Positions 26,210-38,651 of a stretch of DNA of 64,000 nucleotides are shown here, piece by piece. Both the position numbers and the translations under genes were made by a program. Each line of letters begins with the position of its first letter. Within the stretch, counting starts at the first letter, position 1. The notes below the pieces were generated by a model that saw nothing but the letters and a program-made list of their open reading frames with translations, made no database searches and had not been told where the DNA came from. Source of the DNA: Streptomyces kurssanovii (GTDB taxonomy: Bacteria; Actinomycetota; Actinomycetes; Streptomycetales; Streptomycetaceae); contig NZ_BMTN01000015.1 in NCBI RefSeq assembly GCF_014649695.1, positions 1 through 64,000 of the forward strand, given 5' to 3'.

Positions 26210-26752
26210 GTGCGCGTACTGGGCGTGGACCCGGGGCTGACCCGGTGCGGCGTGGGCGTGGTGGAAGGCGTCGCGGGCCGTCCGCTGACGATGCGCGGAG
26301 TCGGTGTCGTACGGACCCCGCCGGACGCCGAGCTGGGCGCCCGGCTCGTCGCCATCGAGCAGGGCATCGAGCAGTGGCTCGACGAGCACCGGCCCGAATT
26401 CGTGGCCGTGGAGCGGGTGTTCAGCCAGCACAACGTGCGCACGGTGATGGGCACCGCCCAGGCCAGCGCCGTGGCCATGCTGTGCGCGTCACGTCGCGGC
26501 ATCCCCGTGGCCCTGCACACCCCCAGCGAGGTCAAGGCCGCCGTCACCGGCAGCGGCCGGGCCGACAAGGCGCAGGTCGGCGCGATGGTGACCCGGCTGC
26601 TGCGGCTCGACGCCCCGCCGAAGCCGGCCGACGCCGCGGACGCCCTCGCCCTGGCCATCTGCCACATCTGGCGCGCTCCCGCGCAGAACCGCCTCCAGCA
26701 AGCCGTCGCCGCGCACCGCACGACGTACGCATCGAAAGGACGTACCGCATGA
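26210..26752 (+). CDS. ruvC: Holliday junction resolvase RuvC
   Basis: A 180-residue RNase H-fold endonuclease that cuts Holliday junctions. The first catalytic Asp is in [12 protein letters not shown], a Glu is in [11 protein letters not shown], and the C-terminal Asp cluster is in [15 protein letters not shown]. The GTG start follows GGGAGG. The stop overlaps the ruvA start (ATGA). Confidence 0.96.
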   Translation: MRVLGVDPGLTRCGVGVVEGVAGRPLTMRGVGVVRTPPDAELGARLVAIEQGIEQWLDEHRPEFVAVERVFSQHNVRTVMGTAQASAVAMLCASRRGIPVALHTPSEVKAAVTGSGRADKAQVGAMVTRLLRLDAPPKPADAADALALAICHIWRAPAQNRLQQAVAAHRTTYASKGRTA

Positions 26753-27357
26753 TCGCCTTCGTGAGCGGCCCCGTCGCCGCGCTCGCACCGACCACGGCGG
26801 TGATCGAGGTCGGCGGCATCGGCATGGCCGTCCAGTGCACCCCGAACACCCTCTCCGCGCTGCGGATCGGCCAGGACGCGAAGCTCGCCACCTCGCTCGT
26901 CGTCCGTGAGGACTCGCTCACGCTGTACGGCTTCGCCGACGACGACGAGCGTCAGGTGTTCGAGCTGTTGCAGACGGCGAGCGGCGTCGGACCGAGGCTG
27001 GCGCAGGCCATGCTCGCCGTGCACAGCCCCGACGCGCTGCGGATCGCCGTCGCCACCGGCGACGAGAAGGCGCTCACCGCGGTGCCCGGCATCGGCAAGA
27101 AGGGCGCGCAGAAGCTGCTGCTCGAGCTCAAGGACCGGCTGGGCGAGCCGCTCGGCTCCGGCCCCGCCGTCGGCGCCCCGGTCAGCCATTCGTGGCGGGA
27201 CCAGCTGCACGCCGCACTGATCGGCCTCGGCTATGCCACCAGGGAGGCGGACGAGGCTGTCACCGCGGTGGCGCCCCAGGCCGAGGCGATGGGGGCGGCC
27301 CCCGAGGTGGGCCCGCTGCTGCGGGCGGCGCTCCAGTCGCTGAGCCGGGCGCGGTGA
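26749..27357 (+). CDS. ruvA: Holliday junction DNA helicase subunit RuvA
   Basis: A 202-residue RuvA. Domain I ([25 protein letters not shown]) is an OB fold. Domain II has two helix-hairpin-helix motifs ([14 protein letters not shown] and [16 protein letters not shown]). Domain III (residues about 155-202) contacts RuvB. It binds four-way junctions and loads RuvB. The start overlaps the ruvC stop. Confidence 0.96.
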   Translation: MIAFVSGPVAALAPTTAVIEVGGIGMAVQCTPNTLSALRIGQDAKLATSLVVREDSLTLYGFADDDERQVFELLQTASGVGPRLAQAMLAVHSPDALRIAVATGDEKALTAVPGIGKKGAQKLLLELKDRLGEPLGSGPAVGAPVSHSWRDQLHAALIGLGYATREADEAVTAVAPQAEAMGAAPEVGPLLRAALQSLSRAR

Positions 27358-27418
27358 CCCGTCCGAGAGGGGCCGCTGCCCCTGCCCGCCCCACCCACCA
27401 GCGAGAAGGCAGACACAC

Positions 27419-28489
27419 GTGAACCGGGAAGACGAGACCACCACCGCCGCCGACGCCCGGCTGGTCGCGCCCTCCGCCGACACCGAGGACAGTGCCGTCG
27501 AGGCGGCCCTCCGGCCGAGGACGCTCGACGAGTTCGTCGGCCAGGAACGGGTCCGTCAGCAGCTGGACCTCGTCCTGCGGGCCGCCCGGCAGCGCGGCGC
27601 GACCGCGGACCATGTTCTTCTCTCCGGCGCGCCGGGCCTCGGCAAGACCACCCTGTCCATGATCATCGCGTCGGAGATGAACGCGCCGATCCGCATCACC
27701 TCCGGCCCCGCCATCCAGCACGCGGGCGACCTGGCGGCCATCCTCTCCTCCCTCCAGGAGGGTGAAGTCCTCTTCCTCGACGAGATCCACCGGATGTCCC
27801 GGCCGGCCGAGGAGATGCTGTACATGGCGATGGAGGACTTCCGGGTCGACGTGATCGTCGGCAAGGGCCCCGGCGCCACCGCCATCCCGCTGGAGCTGCC
27901 GCCGTTCACCCTGGTGGGGGCCACCACCAGGGCCGGTCTGCTGCCGCCGCCGCTCCGGGACAGGTTCGGTTTCACCGCGCACATGGAGTTCTACGAGCCG
28001 GTGGAGCTCGAGCGCGTCATCCACCGGTCCGCGCAGCTCCTCGACGTCGAGATCGACCCCGACGGCGCCGCCGAGATCGCCGGCCGTTCCCGCGGCACGC
28101 CCCGCATCGCCAACCGACTGCTGCGCCGGGTGCGCGACTACGCGCAGGTGGAGGCCGACGGCCGGGTCGACCGCGAGGTGGCCGCCGCGGCACTGCAGGT
28201 GTACGAGGTGGACACCCGCGGTCTGGACCGCCTCGACCGGGCCGTGCTCCAGGCTCTGCTCAAGCTGTTCGGCGGCGGACCCGTCGGCCTGTCGACGCTG
28301 GCTGTGGCCGTGGGGGAGGAGCGGGAGACCGTCGAGGAGGTCGCCGAACCGTTCCTCGTGAGAGAGGGACTGCTGGCCCGTACTCCCCGTGGCCGGGTGG
28401 CCACGCCCGCGGCGTGGATACACCTCGGGCTCCCCCCGCCCCAGCAGGCGCAGGGCGCAAGCGGACAACAGGGTCTGTTCGGGACGTGA
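27419..28489 (+). CDS. ruvB: Holliday junction branch migration ATPase RuvB
   Basis: A 356-residue AAA+ motor with Walker [10 protein letters not shown], Walker B FLDEIHRM, sensor 1 VGATTRAG and the arginine-finger region [10 protein letters not shown]-terminal winged helix begins near [12 protein letters not shown]. It completes the ruvCAB set. The GTG start is preceded by GAGAAGG. Confidence 0.97.
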   Translation: MNREDETTTAADARLVAPSADTEDSAVEAALRPRTLDEFVGQERVRQQLDLVLRAARQRGATADHVLLSGAPGLGKTTLSMIIASEMNAPIRITSGPAIQHAGDLAAILSSLQEGEVLFLDEIHRMSRPAEEMLYMAMEDFRVDVIVGKGPGATAIPLELPPFTLVGATTRAGLLPPPLRDRFGFTAHMEFYEPVELERVIHRSAQLLDVEIDPDGAAEIAGRSRGTPRIANRLLRRVRDYAQVEADGRVDREVAAAALQVYEVDTRGLDRLDRAVLQALLKLFGGGPVGLSTLAVAVGEERETVEEVAEPFLVREGLLARTPRGRVATPAAWIHLGLPPPQQAQGASGQQGLFGT

Positions 28490-28651
28490 CGGCGAGGAGA
28501 CTCGCACGCCCAGGAACCACGGTGGGATGCTGGGCGTTGTTCCATCGATGCGGACTCGCTTAGACTCCGCCGATGCCGCCCGTACAGGTCGGCGTGCCCA
28601 CCCCCGTAGATCGGCCGCTCACTCAGCGCGGTCATGCGAAGGAATTCCCCC

Positions 28652-29140
28652 GTGGATATCTTGACCCTCCTCCCTTTCATCGTGCTCATCGGGGCCATGT
28701 TCCTGATGACCCGCTCCGCCAAGAAGAAGCAGCAGGCGGCCGCCAGCATGCGCGACCAGATGCAGCCCGGAACCGGCGTGCGGACCATCGGTGGCCTCTA
28801 CGCCACCGTCAAGGAGGTCACTGACGACACGGTCCTCCTCGAGGCCGCTCCCGGCGTCCACCTGGTGTTCGCGAAGAACGCGATCGGGGCCGTGCTCTCC
28901 GATGAGGAGTACAACCGCATCGTCCACGGCGACGACCCTTCGGCCGACACCGAGGCCGTTCCCGACGATGCCTCTTCGCTGACCGGCGCCGACGACGCGG
29001 ACCAGCCCGCGGACGACGCCAAGCTCGACCTCGGCAAGAAGACCGAGAAGGCCGACAAGGCCGAGGGCGGCGACGAGGCCGAGAAGGACGGCGTCGAGCC
29101 GAAGGACGGCAAGGCCGACGGCGAGGCCGACGCGAAGTAG
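28652..29140 (+). CDS. yajC: preprotein translocase accessory subunit YajC
   Basis: A 162-residue YajC. The N-terminal helix ILTLLPFIVLIGAMFLMTRS is followed by a basic KKKQQ stretch and the conserved PGTGVRTIGGLYATVKEV domain. A long Asp/Glu/Lys/Ala-rich tail (about 95-162) is typical of Streptomyces. The GTG at 28652 (MDILTLLPF) has AAGGA upstream. An ATG at 28634 adds six residues and is the alternative. It sits directly upstream of secD-secF, its partner genes. Confidence 0.9.
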   Translation: MDILTLLPFIVLIGAMFLMTRSAKKKQQAAASMRDQMQPGTGVRTIGGLYATVKEVTDDTVLLEAAPGVHLVFAKNAIGAVLSDEEYNRIVHGDDPSADTEAVPDDASSLTGADDADQPADDAKLDLGKKTEKADKAEGGDEAEKDGVEPKDGKADGEADAK

Positions 29141-29292
29141 CCACGATTCGGGGACCGCGGCGGCGCCGGCAGGCGTCCGTGCGGTCCCCCGGGCGTGCCG
29201 ACTGATCGCGGGGGCAGGCCCCCACAACACTTCGTGGCCGCCCCGGGCGCACACCCTGCGCCGTGGGCGGTTGGACAGGGAGAAACGAGAAG

Positions 29293-31080
29293 GTGGCAGC
29301 ACCGAACAGGGGCCGAAGGCCCGCGGGGGCTCAGGGCAAGCCGGGGCGTGCCCTGGCTCTGATCCTGATCGCCATGGTCGCGCTCACGGGCGGGATGTTC
29401 TGGGCCGGTCAGCTCACGCCGCGTCTGGGCATCGATCTGGCGGGCGGTACGACCATCACGCTCGAGGCCAAGAACCAGCCTGGCCAGGAGAACGCGGTCA
29501 ACGAGACCAACATGAACACCGCGGTCGGCATCATCGAGCGCCGTGTCAACGGTCTCGGTGTCTCCGAGGCAGAGGTTCAGACCCAGGGCAACAGTCACAT
29601 CATTGTGAACATCCCCAAGGGCACGAACTCCGAGCAGGCCCGTGAGCAGGTCGGTACCACCGCCCAGCTGTTCTTCCGGCCCGTGCTGACGGTCGCCGCC
29701 GGCGGTCCTGCCGCCCCGGAGCCCTCGCCGAGCGCCTCGGCCGGCGGTGCGCCCAAGGACGACAAGGACAAGGAGACGGCCACCCCGCCGTCCGGTTCCC
29801 CGTCCGGCACACCGTCGCCCAGTGCCACCACCCAGGGCCGCGCGGTCACCGAGGGCCTGAAGGCCCCGGCGGCCACCCCGAGCCCGTCGGCCTCGACGTC
29901 CGGATCGCCCAAGGCGTCCGAGAGCCCCAAGCCCGGCGAGAGCCCCGTGCCGACGCCGTCGGCCGACCCGGCCACCGCGGCGCTGGAGAAGCAGTTCACC
30001 ACGCTGGACTGCACCGACGACAAGGTCCGCGGCACGCTCGGCGACAACGTCAAGCCGACCGAGCCGGCCGTCGCCTGCGGCAAGAACGGCGCGGGTGAGT
30101 GGGAGAAGTACATCCTCGGCCCCGCCGAGGTGAACGGCAAGGACGTCGACGACGCCAAGGGCCAGCTCGACCAGCAGCGCGGCATGTGGATCGTCACGAT
30201 GGACTTCACCGAGGCCGGTGCCAAGAAGTTCCAGAAGATCACCAGCCGGCTGTCGCAGCAGCAGCCCCCGATGAACCAGTTCGCCATCGTCCTCGACGGT
30301 GAAGTGGTCTCGGCCCCGCAGGTCAACCAGACCCTGAGCGCCAGCGCCGAGATCACCGGCAACTTCGACCAGGACTCCGCCCAGAACCTGGGCAACATCC
30401 TGTCCTACGGCGCGCTGCCGCTGTCCTTCGAGGAGGACAGCGTCACCACCGTCACCGCCGCCCTCGGTGGCGAGCAGCTCAAGGCCGGTCTGATCGCCGG
30501 TGCGATCGGCCTCGCCCTGGTCATCATCTACCTGGTCGTCTACTACCGCGGCCTGTCGCTGATCGCTCTGCTGAGCCTCGCCGTCTCCGCGATCCTCACG
30601 TACACGATCATGACGCTGCTCGGCCCGGCCATCGGCTTCGCGCTGAACCTGCCGGCGGTCTGCGGCGCCATCGTCGCCATCGGTATCACCGCCGACTCGT
30701 TCATCGTCTACTTCGAACGCATCCGGGACGAGATCCGGGAAGGACGCACCCTGCGTCCCGCCGTCGAGCGCGCCTGGCCGCGCGCCCGTCGCACCGTCCT
30801 GGTCTCCGACTTCGTGTCGTTCCTCGCCGCCGCGGTGCTGTTCGTCGTCACCGTCGGAAAGGTCCAGGGCTTCGCGTTCACGCTGGGTCTGACCACCCTG
30901 CTCGACGTGGTCGTGGTCTTCTTCTTCACCAAGCCGGTGATGACGCTCATGGCCCGCCGGAAGTTCTTCGCCAGCGGCCACCCGTGGTCCGGACTCGACC
31001 CGAAGCGGCTCGGCGCCAAGCCGCCGCTGCGCCGTTCGCGCCGCACCACCGCCCCGACGACCGACCCGAAGGAGGCCTGA
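29293..31080 (+). CDS. secD: protein translocase subunit SecD
   Basis: A 595-residue RND-type export accessory. TM1 (ALALILIAMVALTGGMFWAG) leads to the GIDLAGGTTITLEA periplasmic start. The C-terminal half holds five helices including LGEQ-type ALGGEQLKAGLIAGAIG and DSFIVYFERIRDEIREG. A Pro/Ser/Ala/Glu-rich insertion at about residues 137-235 enlarges the extracellular domain, as in other Streptomyces SecD. The GTG at 29293 has GGGAGA upstream. With SecF it uses proton motive force to aid export. Confidence 0.95.
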   Translation: MAAPNRGRRPAGAQGKPGRALALILIAMVALTGGMFWAGQLTPRLGIDLAGGTTITLEAKNQPGQENAVNETNMNTAVGIIERRVNGLGVSEAEVQTQGNSHIIVNIPKGTNSEQAREQVGTTAQLFFRPVLTVAAGGPAAPEPSPSASAGGAPKDDKDKETATPPSGSPSGTPSPSATTQGRAVTEGLKAPAATPSPSASTSGSPKASESPKPGESPVPTPSADPATAALEKQFTTLDCTDDKVRGTLGDNVKPTEPAVACGKNGAGEWEKYILGPAEVNGKDVDDAKGQLDQQRGMWIVTMDFTEAGAKKFQKITSRLSQQQPPMNQFAIVLDGEVVSAPQVNQTLSASAEITGNFDQDSAQNLGNILSYGALPLSFEEDSVTTVTAALGGEQLKAGLIAGAIGLALVIIYLVVYYRGLSLIALLSLAVSAILTYTIMTLLGPAIGFALNLPAVCGAIVAIGITADSFIVYFERIRDEIREGRTLRPAVERAWPRARRTVLVSDFVSFLAAAVLFVVTVGKVQGFAFTLGLTTLLDVVVVFFFTKPVMTLMARRKFFASGHPWSGLDPKRLGAKPPLRRSRRTTAPTTDPKEA

Positions 31081-31081
31081 G

Positions 31082-32182
31082 ATGTCGCGACTCGGCAATC
31101 TCGGCGCCAGGCTCTACCAGGGCGAGGTCGGTTACGACTTCGTCGGCAAGCGCAAGGTCTGGTACGGCGTCTCCATCCTGATCACGATCACCGCGATCGT
31201 CGCCCTCGCCGTCCAGGGCCTCAACATGGGCATCGAGTTCAAGGGCGGAGCCGTCTTCACGACCCCGAAGGCGGACGTGAGCGTCAGCCAGGCCACGGAG
31301 GTGGCCGAGGAGATCTCCGACCACATCCCGATCGTCCAGGAGCTGGGCACCGGCGGTCTGCGGATCCAGATCAGCGGCGTCGACACAGCGGAGGCCGACC
31401 GCGTCCAGGCTGAGCTCGCCAAGGCCCTGAACATCGAGGCCGCCAGCATCAACGCCGACCTCGTGGGCCCCAGCTGGGGTGAGCAGATCGCCAACAAGGC
31501 ATGGACCGGCCTCGGCGTCTTCATGCTCCTGGTCGTGATCTACCTGGCCATCGCCTTCGAGTGGCGGATGGCCGTGGCGGCCCTGGTCGCGCTGATCCAC
31601 GACATCACCATCACGGTCGGCATCTACGCGCTCGTCGGGTTCGAGGTCACCGTCGGTACGGTCATCGGTCTGCTGACCATCCTCGGTTACTCGCTGTACG
31701 ACACGGTGGTCGTCTTCGACAGCCTCAAGGAAGGCCAGAAGGACATCACCAAGCAGACCCGCTTCACGTACAGCGAGATCGCCAACCGCAGCATCAACAG
31801 CACCCTGGTGCGTTCCATCAACACCACGGTCGTCGCGCTGCTGCCGGTCGCCGGCCTGCTGTTCATCGGTGGCGGCTTCCTCGGTGCCGGCATGCTCAAC
31901 GACATCTCGCTGTCGCTGTTCGTCGGTCTCGCGGCCGGTGCCTACTCCTCGATCTTCATCGCCACGCCGCTCGTCGCCGACCTCAAGGAACGCGACCCGC
32001 AGATGAAGGCCCTGAAGAAGCGGGTGCTCGCCAAGCGCGCGGCCGCGGAGGCCAGGGGCGAAGCCGGCGAGGACCAGCAGGGCGAGGCGCCGGACGACGC
32101 GGTGCCGGACGGTGCCGCGCCCGCCGGCGCGGTCGTCGGACCCCGCGGCCGCGGCCGTGGCCGCCCCTCGGGCAGGCGTTGA
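31082..32182 (+). CDS. secF: protein translocase subunit SecF
   Basis: A 366-residue SecF with six helices. The GIEFKGGAVF strand follows TM1, and the DTVVVFDSLKEG segment with a conserved Asp is the SecF hallmark. The C-terminal tail is charged and Gly/Arg-rich (GPRGRGRGRPSGRR). It starts 1 nt after the secD stop, and its own stop overlaps the apt start (TGATG). Confidence 0.96.
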   Translation: MSRLGNLGARLYQGEVGYDFVGKRKVWYGVSILITITAIVALAVQGLNMGIEFKGGAVFTTPKADVSVSQATEVAEEISDHIPIVQELGTGGLRIQISGVDTAEADRVQAELAKALNIEAASINADLVGPSWGEQIANKAWTGLGVFMLLVVIYLAIAFEWRMAVAALVALIHDITITVGIYALVGFEVTVGTVIGLLTILGYSLYDTVVVFDSLKEGQKDITKQTRFTYSEIANRSINSTLVRSINTTVVALLPVAGLLFIGGGFLGAGMLNDISLSLFVGLAAGAYSSIFIATPLVADLKERDPQMKALKKRVLAKRAAAEARGEAGEDQQGEAPDDAVPDGAAPAGAVVGPRGRGRGRPSGRR

Positions 32183-32724
32183 TGACGCTCAGCACCCAGG
32201 AGCTGCTGCTCAGCCGCATCCGTGATGTCGCCGACTATCCGAAGCCGGGGGTGATGTTCAAGGACATCACGCCACTGCTCGCGGACCCGGTCGCCTTCTC
32301 GGCGCTGACCGAGGCGTTCACCGAGTTCTGCGTCCGGCACGGCGCGACGAAGATCGTGGGCCTGGAGGCCCGCGGCTTCATTCTGGCCGCGCCGGTCGCC
32401 GTCCGCGCCGGCATGGGGTTCATCCCGGTCCGCAAGGCGGGCAAGCTCCCGGGGGCGACGCTCTCCCAGGCGTACGAGCTGGAGTACGGCACCGCCGAGA
32501 TCGAGGTGCACGCCGAGGACCTCAGCGCGGGCGACCGCGTCATGGTCATCGACGACGTCCTCGCCACCGGCGGCACCGCCGAGGCGTCCCTCGAGCTGAT
32601 CCGCCGGGCCGGAGCCGAGGTCGCCGGCGTCGCGGTCCTCATGGAGCTGGGATTCCTCGGCGGCCGGGCCCGGCTCGAGCCGGCGCTCGCCGGGGCACCG
32701 CTGGAGGCCCTGATCACCATCTGA
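32182..32724 (+). CDS. apt: adenine phosphoribosyltransferase
   Basis: A 180-residue type I PRTase that salvages adenine with PRPP to AMP. The PRPP motif is VMVIDDVLATGGTAEA, and the N-terminal PDYPKPGVMFKDI-like segment is typical of Apt. Coupled to secF and followed by relA, an order conserved in Streptomyces. The hairpin at 32773-32810 ends the transcript. Confidence 0.96.
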   Translation: MTLSTQELLLSRIRDVADYPKPGVMFKDITPLLADPVAFSALTEAFTEFCVRHGATKIVGLEARGFILAAPVAVRAGMGFIPVRKAGKLPGATLSQAYELEYGTAEIEVHAEDLSAGDRVMVIDDVLATGGTAEASLELIRRAGAEVAGVAVLMELGFLGGRARLEPALAGAPLEALITI

Positions 32725-32772
32725 CGCGCCTCTGAGCTGCGGATTCACCGACAGCTTCGGCCGCTCACCCAC

Positions 32773-32810
32773 CGAGACGGGCACCCGGGAACAACCGGGT
32801 GCCCGTCTCG
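32773..32810 (+). terminator. terminator hairpin after apt
   Basis: CGAGACGGGCACCCGG (32773-32788) pairs perfectly with 32795-32810 around loop GAACAA. CGTTGTG follows. Confidence 0.88.
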
Positions 32811-32901
32811 CGTTGTGAGCAGCCTCCCCTCCCCGCGCGATCGGGGCGGCCGAGGTCGATACCATGGGCTTTCCGGGCCTGACCCGGGGGACCCGGACCC
32901 T

Positions 32902-32922
32902 CCCCCAGACTCCGTCTGGGGG
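32902..32922 (+). promoter_or_regulatory. hairpin in the relA leader
   Basis: CCCCCAGAC (32902-32910) pairs with GTCTGGGGG (32914-32922) around loop TCC. It ends about 8 nt before the AAGGAG of relA. Further C/G runs on both sides could extend alternative pairings that cover the ribosome binding site. This looks like a common Streptomyces intergenic hairpin. Confidence 0.6.
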
Positions 32923-32940
32923 GACCCCCAAGGAGCGCTC

Positions 32941-35433
<2,493 letters not shown>

Positions 35434-35492
35434 GACCAAGGGGGGAGGGCCCCACCGCGAGCACGACGCCCCGACCCGGCCCCCCGAGCACG

Positions 35493-35527
35493 ACGAAGGC
35501 CCCGCGCCACCGGCGCGGGGCCTTCGT
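35493..35527. terminator. bidirectional terminator between relA and DUF349 gene
   Basis: A 16-nt arm at 35493-35508 pairs perfectly with 35512-35527 around loop ACC, between two convergent genes. Confidence 0.9.
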
Positions 35528-35547
35528 CACTCACGGACGGCCGGGCC

Positions 35548-36777
35548 TCAGCCCCCGAACTCGTGCAGGCCCTTCAGCGCCTGGTCCAGCAGCGCCTGAC
35601 GGCCCTCGAGCTCCTTGGCGAGCTTGTCGGCCCGTGCGTTGTTGCCCGACGCGCGGGCCGCGTCGATCTGGCCGCGCAGCTTGTCGACCGCCGCCTGGAG
35701 CTGGCCGGTCAGACCCTCGGCACGCGCACGCGCCTCCGGGTTCGTCCGGCGCCACTCGTTCTCCTCGGACTCCTGCAGGGCCCGCTCCACCGCGTGCATC
35801 CGGCCCTCGACCTTGGGACGGGCGTCCCGCGGCACATGGCCGATGGCCTCCCAGCGCTCGTTGATCGAACGGAAGGCGGCACGGGCGGCCTTCAGGTCGG
35901 TCACCGGCACCAGCTTCTCCGCCTCGGCCGCGAGCTCCTCCTTGAGCTTGAGGTTCTCCGTCTGCTCGGCGTCACGCTCGGCGAAGACGCCGCTGCGCGC
36001 GGCGAAGAACACGTCCTGGGCGCCGCGGAAGCGGTTCCACAGATCGTCCTCGGCCTCCCGCTGGGCGCGGCCGGCGGCCTTCCACTGCGCCATCAGGTCC
36101 CGGTAGCGGGCCGCGGTGACGCCCCAGTCCGTGGAACCGGAGAGCGCCTCTGCCTCCGCGACCAGCTTCTCCTTCGTCCTGCGGGCCTCCTCGCGCTGCG
36201 CGTCCAGCGAGGCGAAGTGCGCCTTGCGGCGCTTGGAGAACGCGGAGCGCGCGTGCGAGAACCGGTGCCACAGTTCGTCGTCGGACTTCCGGTCGAGCCG
36301 GGGCAGGCCCTTCCAGGTGTCCACCAGCGCACGCAGCCGCTCGCCCGCCGACCGCCACTGCTCGCTCTGGGCCAGCTCCTCCGCCTCGGCGACCAGGGCC
36401 TCCTTGGCCTTGCGCGCCTCGTCGGTCTGCTTCGCCCGCTGTGCCTTTCGCTCCTCACGGCGCTTCTCGACCGTCGCCACGAGTGCGTCGAGCCGCACCC
36501 GGAGCGCCTGGAGGTCGCCCACCGCGTGGTGCTCGTCCACCTGCTGACGCAGATGGTCGATGGCGGCCTGGGCGTCCTTGGCCGACAGGTCGGTGGTCTT
36601 CACGCGCCGCTCGAGGAGGCCGATCTCGACCACCAGGCCCTCGTACTTGCGCTCGAAGTAGGCCAGAGCCTCCTCGGGAGTCCCGGCCTGCCACGATCCG
36701 ACGACCTGCTCGCCCTCGGCAGTACGCACGTACACGGTGCCCGTCTCGTCGACGCGGCCCCACGGGTCGCTGCTCAC
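35548..36777 (-). CDS. DUF349-repeat protein
   Basis: A 409-residue, highly charged helical protein with at least three DUF349 repeats. Repeat marks are WKGLPRLDRKSDDELWHRF, WKAAGRAQREAEDDLWNRF and WEAIGHVPRDARPKVEGRM. The N-terminal 60 residues (WGRVDETGTVYVRTAEGEQVV) form a small beta domain common in actinobacterial members. No enzyme motif is present, so a scaffold or nucleic-acid role is only a guess. The GTG at 36777 has GAGGAGG upstream. Confidence 0.88.
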   Translation of the reverse strand: MSSDPWGRVDETGTVYVRTAEGEQVVGSWQAGTPEEALAYFERKYEGLVVEIGLLERRVKTTDLSAKDAQAAIDHLRQQVDEHHAVGDLQALRVRLDALVATVEKRREERKAQRAKQTDEARKAKEALVAEAEELAQSEQWRSAGERLRALVDTWKGLPRLDRKSDDELWHRFSHARSAFSKRRKAHFASLDAQREEARRTKEKLVAEAEALSGSTDWGVTAARYRDLMAQWKAAGRAQREAEDDLWNRFRGAQDVFFAARSGVFAERDAEQTENLKLKEELAAEAEKLVPVTDLKAARAAFRSINERWEAIGHVPRDARPKVEGRMHAVERALQESEENEWRRTNPEARARAEGLTGQLQAAVDKLRGQIDAARASGNNARADKLAKELEGRQALLDQALKGLHEFGG

Positions 36778-36951
36778 AGCGCCTCCTCAACCTGATGCCG
36801 ACGAGGGGTTCGTCCCCCGGGCATCGTCCACAGTTTCCTGGACGGGCCTCGCCCGCCCTCCACGGCGCGCGTCCAGCACGCGCCGTACAACGCCCAATCT
36901 AGGCGACCGGCCACCCGGCTGTCCGCACTCAGCGCGGCCGAAATTGCCCGG

Positions 36952-37734
36952 CTACGCCTTCGGAACGGTGGCCTTCTCGATGGTCACGGCCTTCTTCGGC
37001 GGACCGTCCGCGCCGCCGCCCTCGACGCCTGCCTTCGCCACGTCCTGAACGGCCTTGAGGCTCTTCGCGTCCATGGTGCCGAACGGCGTGTACGTGGGCG
37101 GAAGTTTGGTGTCCTTGTAGACGAGGAAGAACTGGCTGCCGCCCGAGTCGGGCTGGCTGGTGTTCGCCATCGCGACCGTGCCCGCCGGGAACGTGACCGT
37201 GCCGTCGGCGCCGGCCTTGCCGAGCGCGTCGAGGTTCTCGTCGGGGATCGTGTAGCCGGGGCCGCCGGTGCCGTCGCCCTTCGGGTCCCCGCACTGCAGC
37301 ACGAAGATGTTCTGGGTGGTCAGACGGTGACACTTCGTGCCGTCGAAGTAGCCCTTGTCCGCCAGCGACTTGAACGAGTTGACCGTGTGCGGCGTCTTCG
37401 CGGCGTCCATCGCGATCGCGATGTCACCCTGGTCGGTCTTGAGCTGGAAGGAGTACTTGGCCTTCTTGTCGATCGCCATCGCCGGTGCCGGCGTGCTGCT
37501 CTCGGAAGGGGAGGCGCTCGGCGGGGGGTCGAGCGGCGCGGCGTCGTCCTTCTTGTCATCCCCGGTGAGACCCAGCGCATAGACGGCGCCGCCGCCCGCG
37601 AGCACCACGGCGAGCGCCGCCGCGATCACGGAGTTGCGGATCTTGGCCTTCTTCCGCGCCTGCTCCCTGCGCTGCTGCTGGCGCTCGAACTTCTCCCTGG
37701 CGAGCTGCCGCCGTCGCTGATCGCTGCTGACCAC
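36952..37734 (-). CDS. membrane-anchored cyclophilin-type peptidyl-prolyl isomerase
   Basis: A 260-residue protein. A basic, helical N-terminus (RRRQLAREKFERQQQRREQ) is followed by one transmembrane helix (about 34-55). An Asp/Pro/Ser linker and an extracytoplasmic cyclophilin domain (about 90-260) follow. The domain has KCHRLTTQNIFVLQCGDP and GSQFFLVY, so the catalytic Arg region is kept, though F-M-I-Q is altered to F-V-L-Q. It probably helps folding of exported proteins. The GTG at 37734 has AAGGAG upstream. Confidence 0.9.
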   Translation of the reverse strand: MVSSDQRRRQLAREKFERQQQRREQARKKAKIRNSVIAAALAVVLAGGGAVYALGLTGDDKKDDAAPLDPPPSASPSESSTPAPAMAIDKKAKYSFQLKTDQGDIAIAMDAAKTPHTVNSFKSLADKGYFDGTKCHRLTTQNIFVLQCGDPKGDGTGGPGYTIPDENLDALGKAGADGTVTFPAGTVAMANTSQPDSGGSQFFLVYKDTKLPPTYTPFGTMDAKSLKAVQDVAKAGVEGGGADGPPKKAVTIEKATVPKA

Positions 37735-37927
37735 CGGGTCTTCTCCTTGTAACTCGTGGGTCGAAGGTCGTTCAAGGCGCGTACGTCGGATGAGGCCGAC
37801 CGCCGGGCTTGCCCCGTACCGTATACGGGTTGGCTGTGTGATGAGCAGCGCCGGTAGGCTCTGATCTGCTGCAATCCACTGCAAACCACGCAGCGGCCGA
37901 CCGACGACGACCGAACTGAGGACGATC

Positions 37928-38638
37928 GTGCTTATTGCCGGGTTCCCCGCCGGGGCCTGGGGGACCAACTGCTATCTGGTCGCCCCCGCCGCAGGCGAGG
38001 AGTGCGTGATCATCGACCCGGGCCACCAGGCCACCGAGGGTGTCGAGGAAGCGCTGAAGAAGCATCGGCTCAAGCCTGTCGCCGTCGTCCTCACCCATGG
38101 GCACATCGACCACGTCGCGTCCGTCGTCCCTGTGTGCGGCGCCCATGACGTCCCGGCCTGGATCCACCCCGAGGACCGCTACATGATGAGCGACCCGGAG
38201 AAGGCACTCGGCCGCTCCATCGGGATGCCGCTCATGGGCGAGCTCACCGTCGGGGAGCCCGACGACGTCAAGGAGCTCACCGACGGCGCCGCGCTCAGCC
38301 TGGCGGGCCTCGATTTCTCCGTCTCGCACGCGCCCGGCCATACCAAGGGGTCGGTGACCTTCAAGATGCCCGAGTCGGCGGACGTCCCGTCCGTCTTCTT
38401 CTCGGGCGACCTGCTGTTCGCCGGCTCCATCGGACGCACGGACCTGCCCGGCGGCGACATGGACGAGATGCTCGAGTCGCTGGCACGGGTGTGCCTGCCC
38501 CTCGACGACTCGACCGTGGTGCTGTCCGGCCACGGCCCCCAGACGACCATCGGCCGCGAGCGCGCCACCAACCCGTATCTGCGGGAAGTGGCCGCCGGCC
38601 ACGGGAGCGGTCGGCCCGCTCCCCGACGAGGAATGTGA
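37928..38638 (+). CDS. metallo-beta-lactamase-fold hydrolase (glyoxalase II-like)
   Basis: A 236-residue MBL-fold protein with the zinc motif T-H-G-H-I-D-H near residue 60, a second His in HAPGHTKGS, an Asp in FSGDLLF and a final His in LSGHGP. This is the layout of short glyoxalase II-like hydrolases. The substrate is unproven. GAGGA precedes the GTG start. It lies 13 nt upstream of hisS, so they are probably co-transcribed. Confidence 0.9.
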   Translation: MLIAGFPAGAWGTNCYLVAPAAGEECVIIDPGHQATEGVEEALKKHRLKPVAVVLTHGHIDHVASVVPVCGAHDVPAWIHPEDRYMMSDPEKALGRSIGMPLMGELTVGEPDDVKELTDGAALSLAGLDFSVSHAPGHTKGSVTFKMPESADVPSVFFSGDLLFAGSIGRTDLPGGDMDEMLESLARVCLPLDDSTVVLSGHGPQTTIGRERATNPYLREVAAGHGSGRPAPRRGM

Positions 38639-38651
38639 CGAGACTCCACAG

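Noticed and set aside
28798-31098. 766-codon open frame antisense to yajC-secD
   Set aside because: The opposite strand encodes clear YajC and SecD with all motifs. The antisense product has none.
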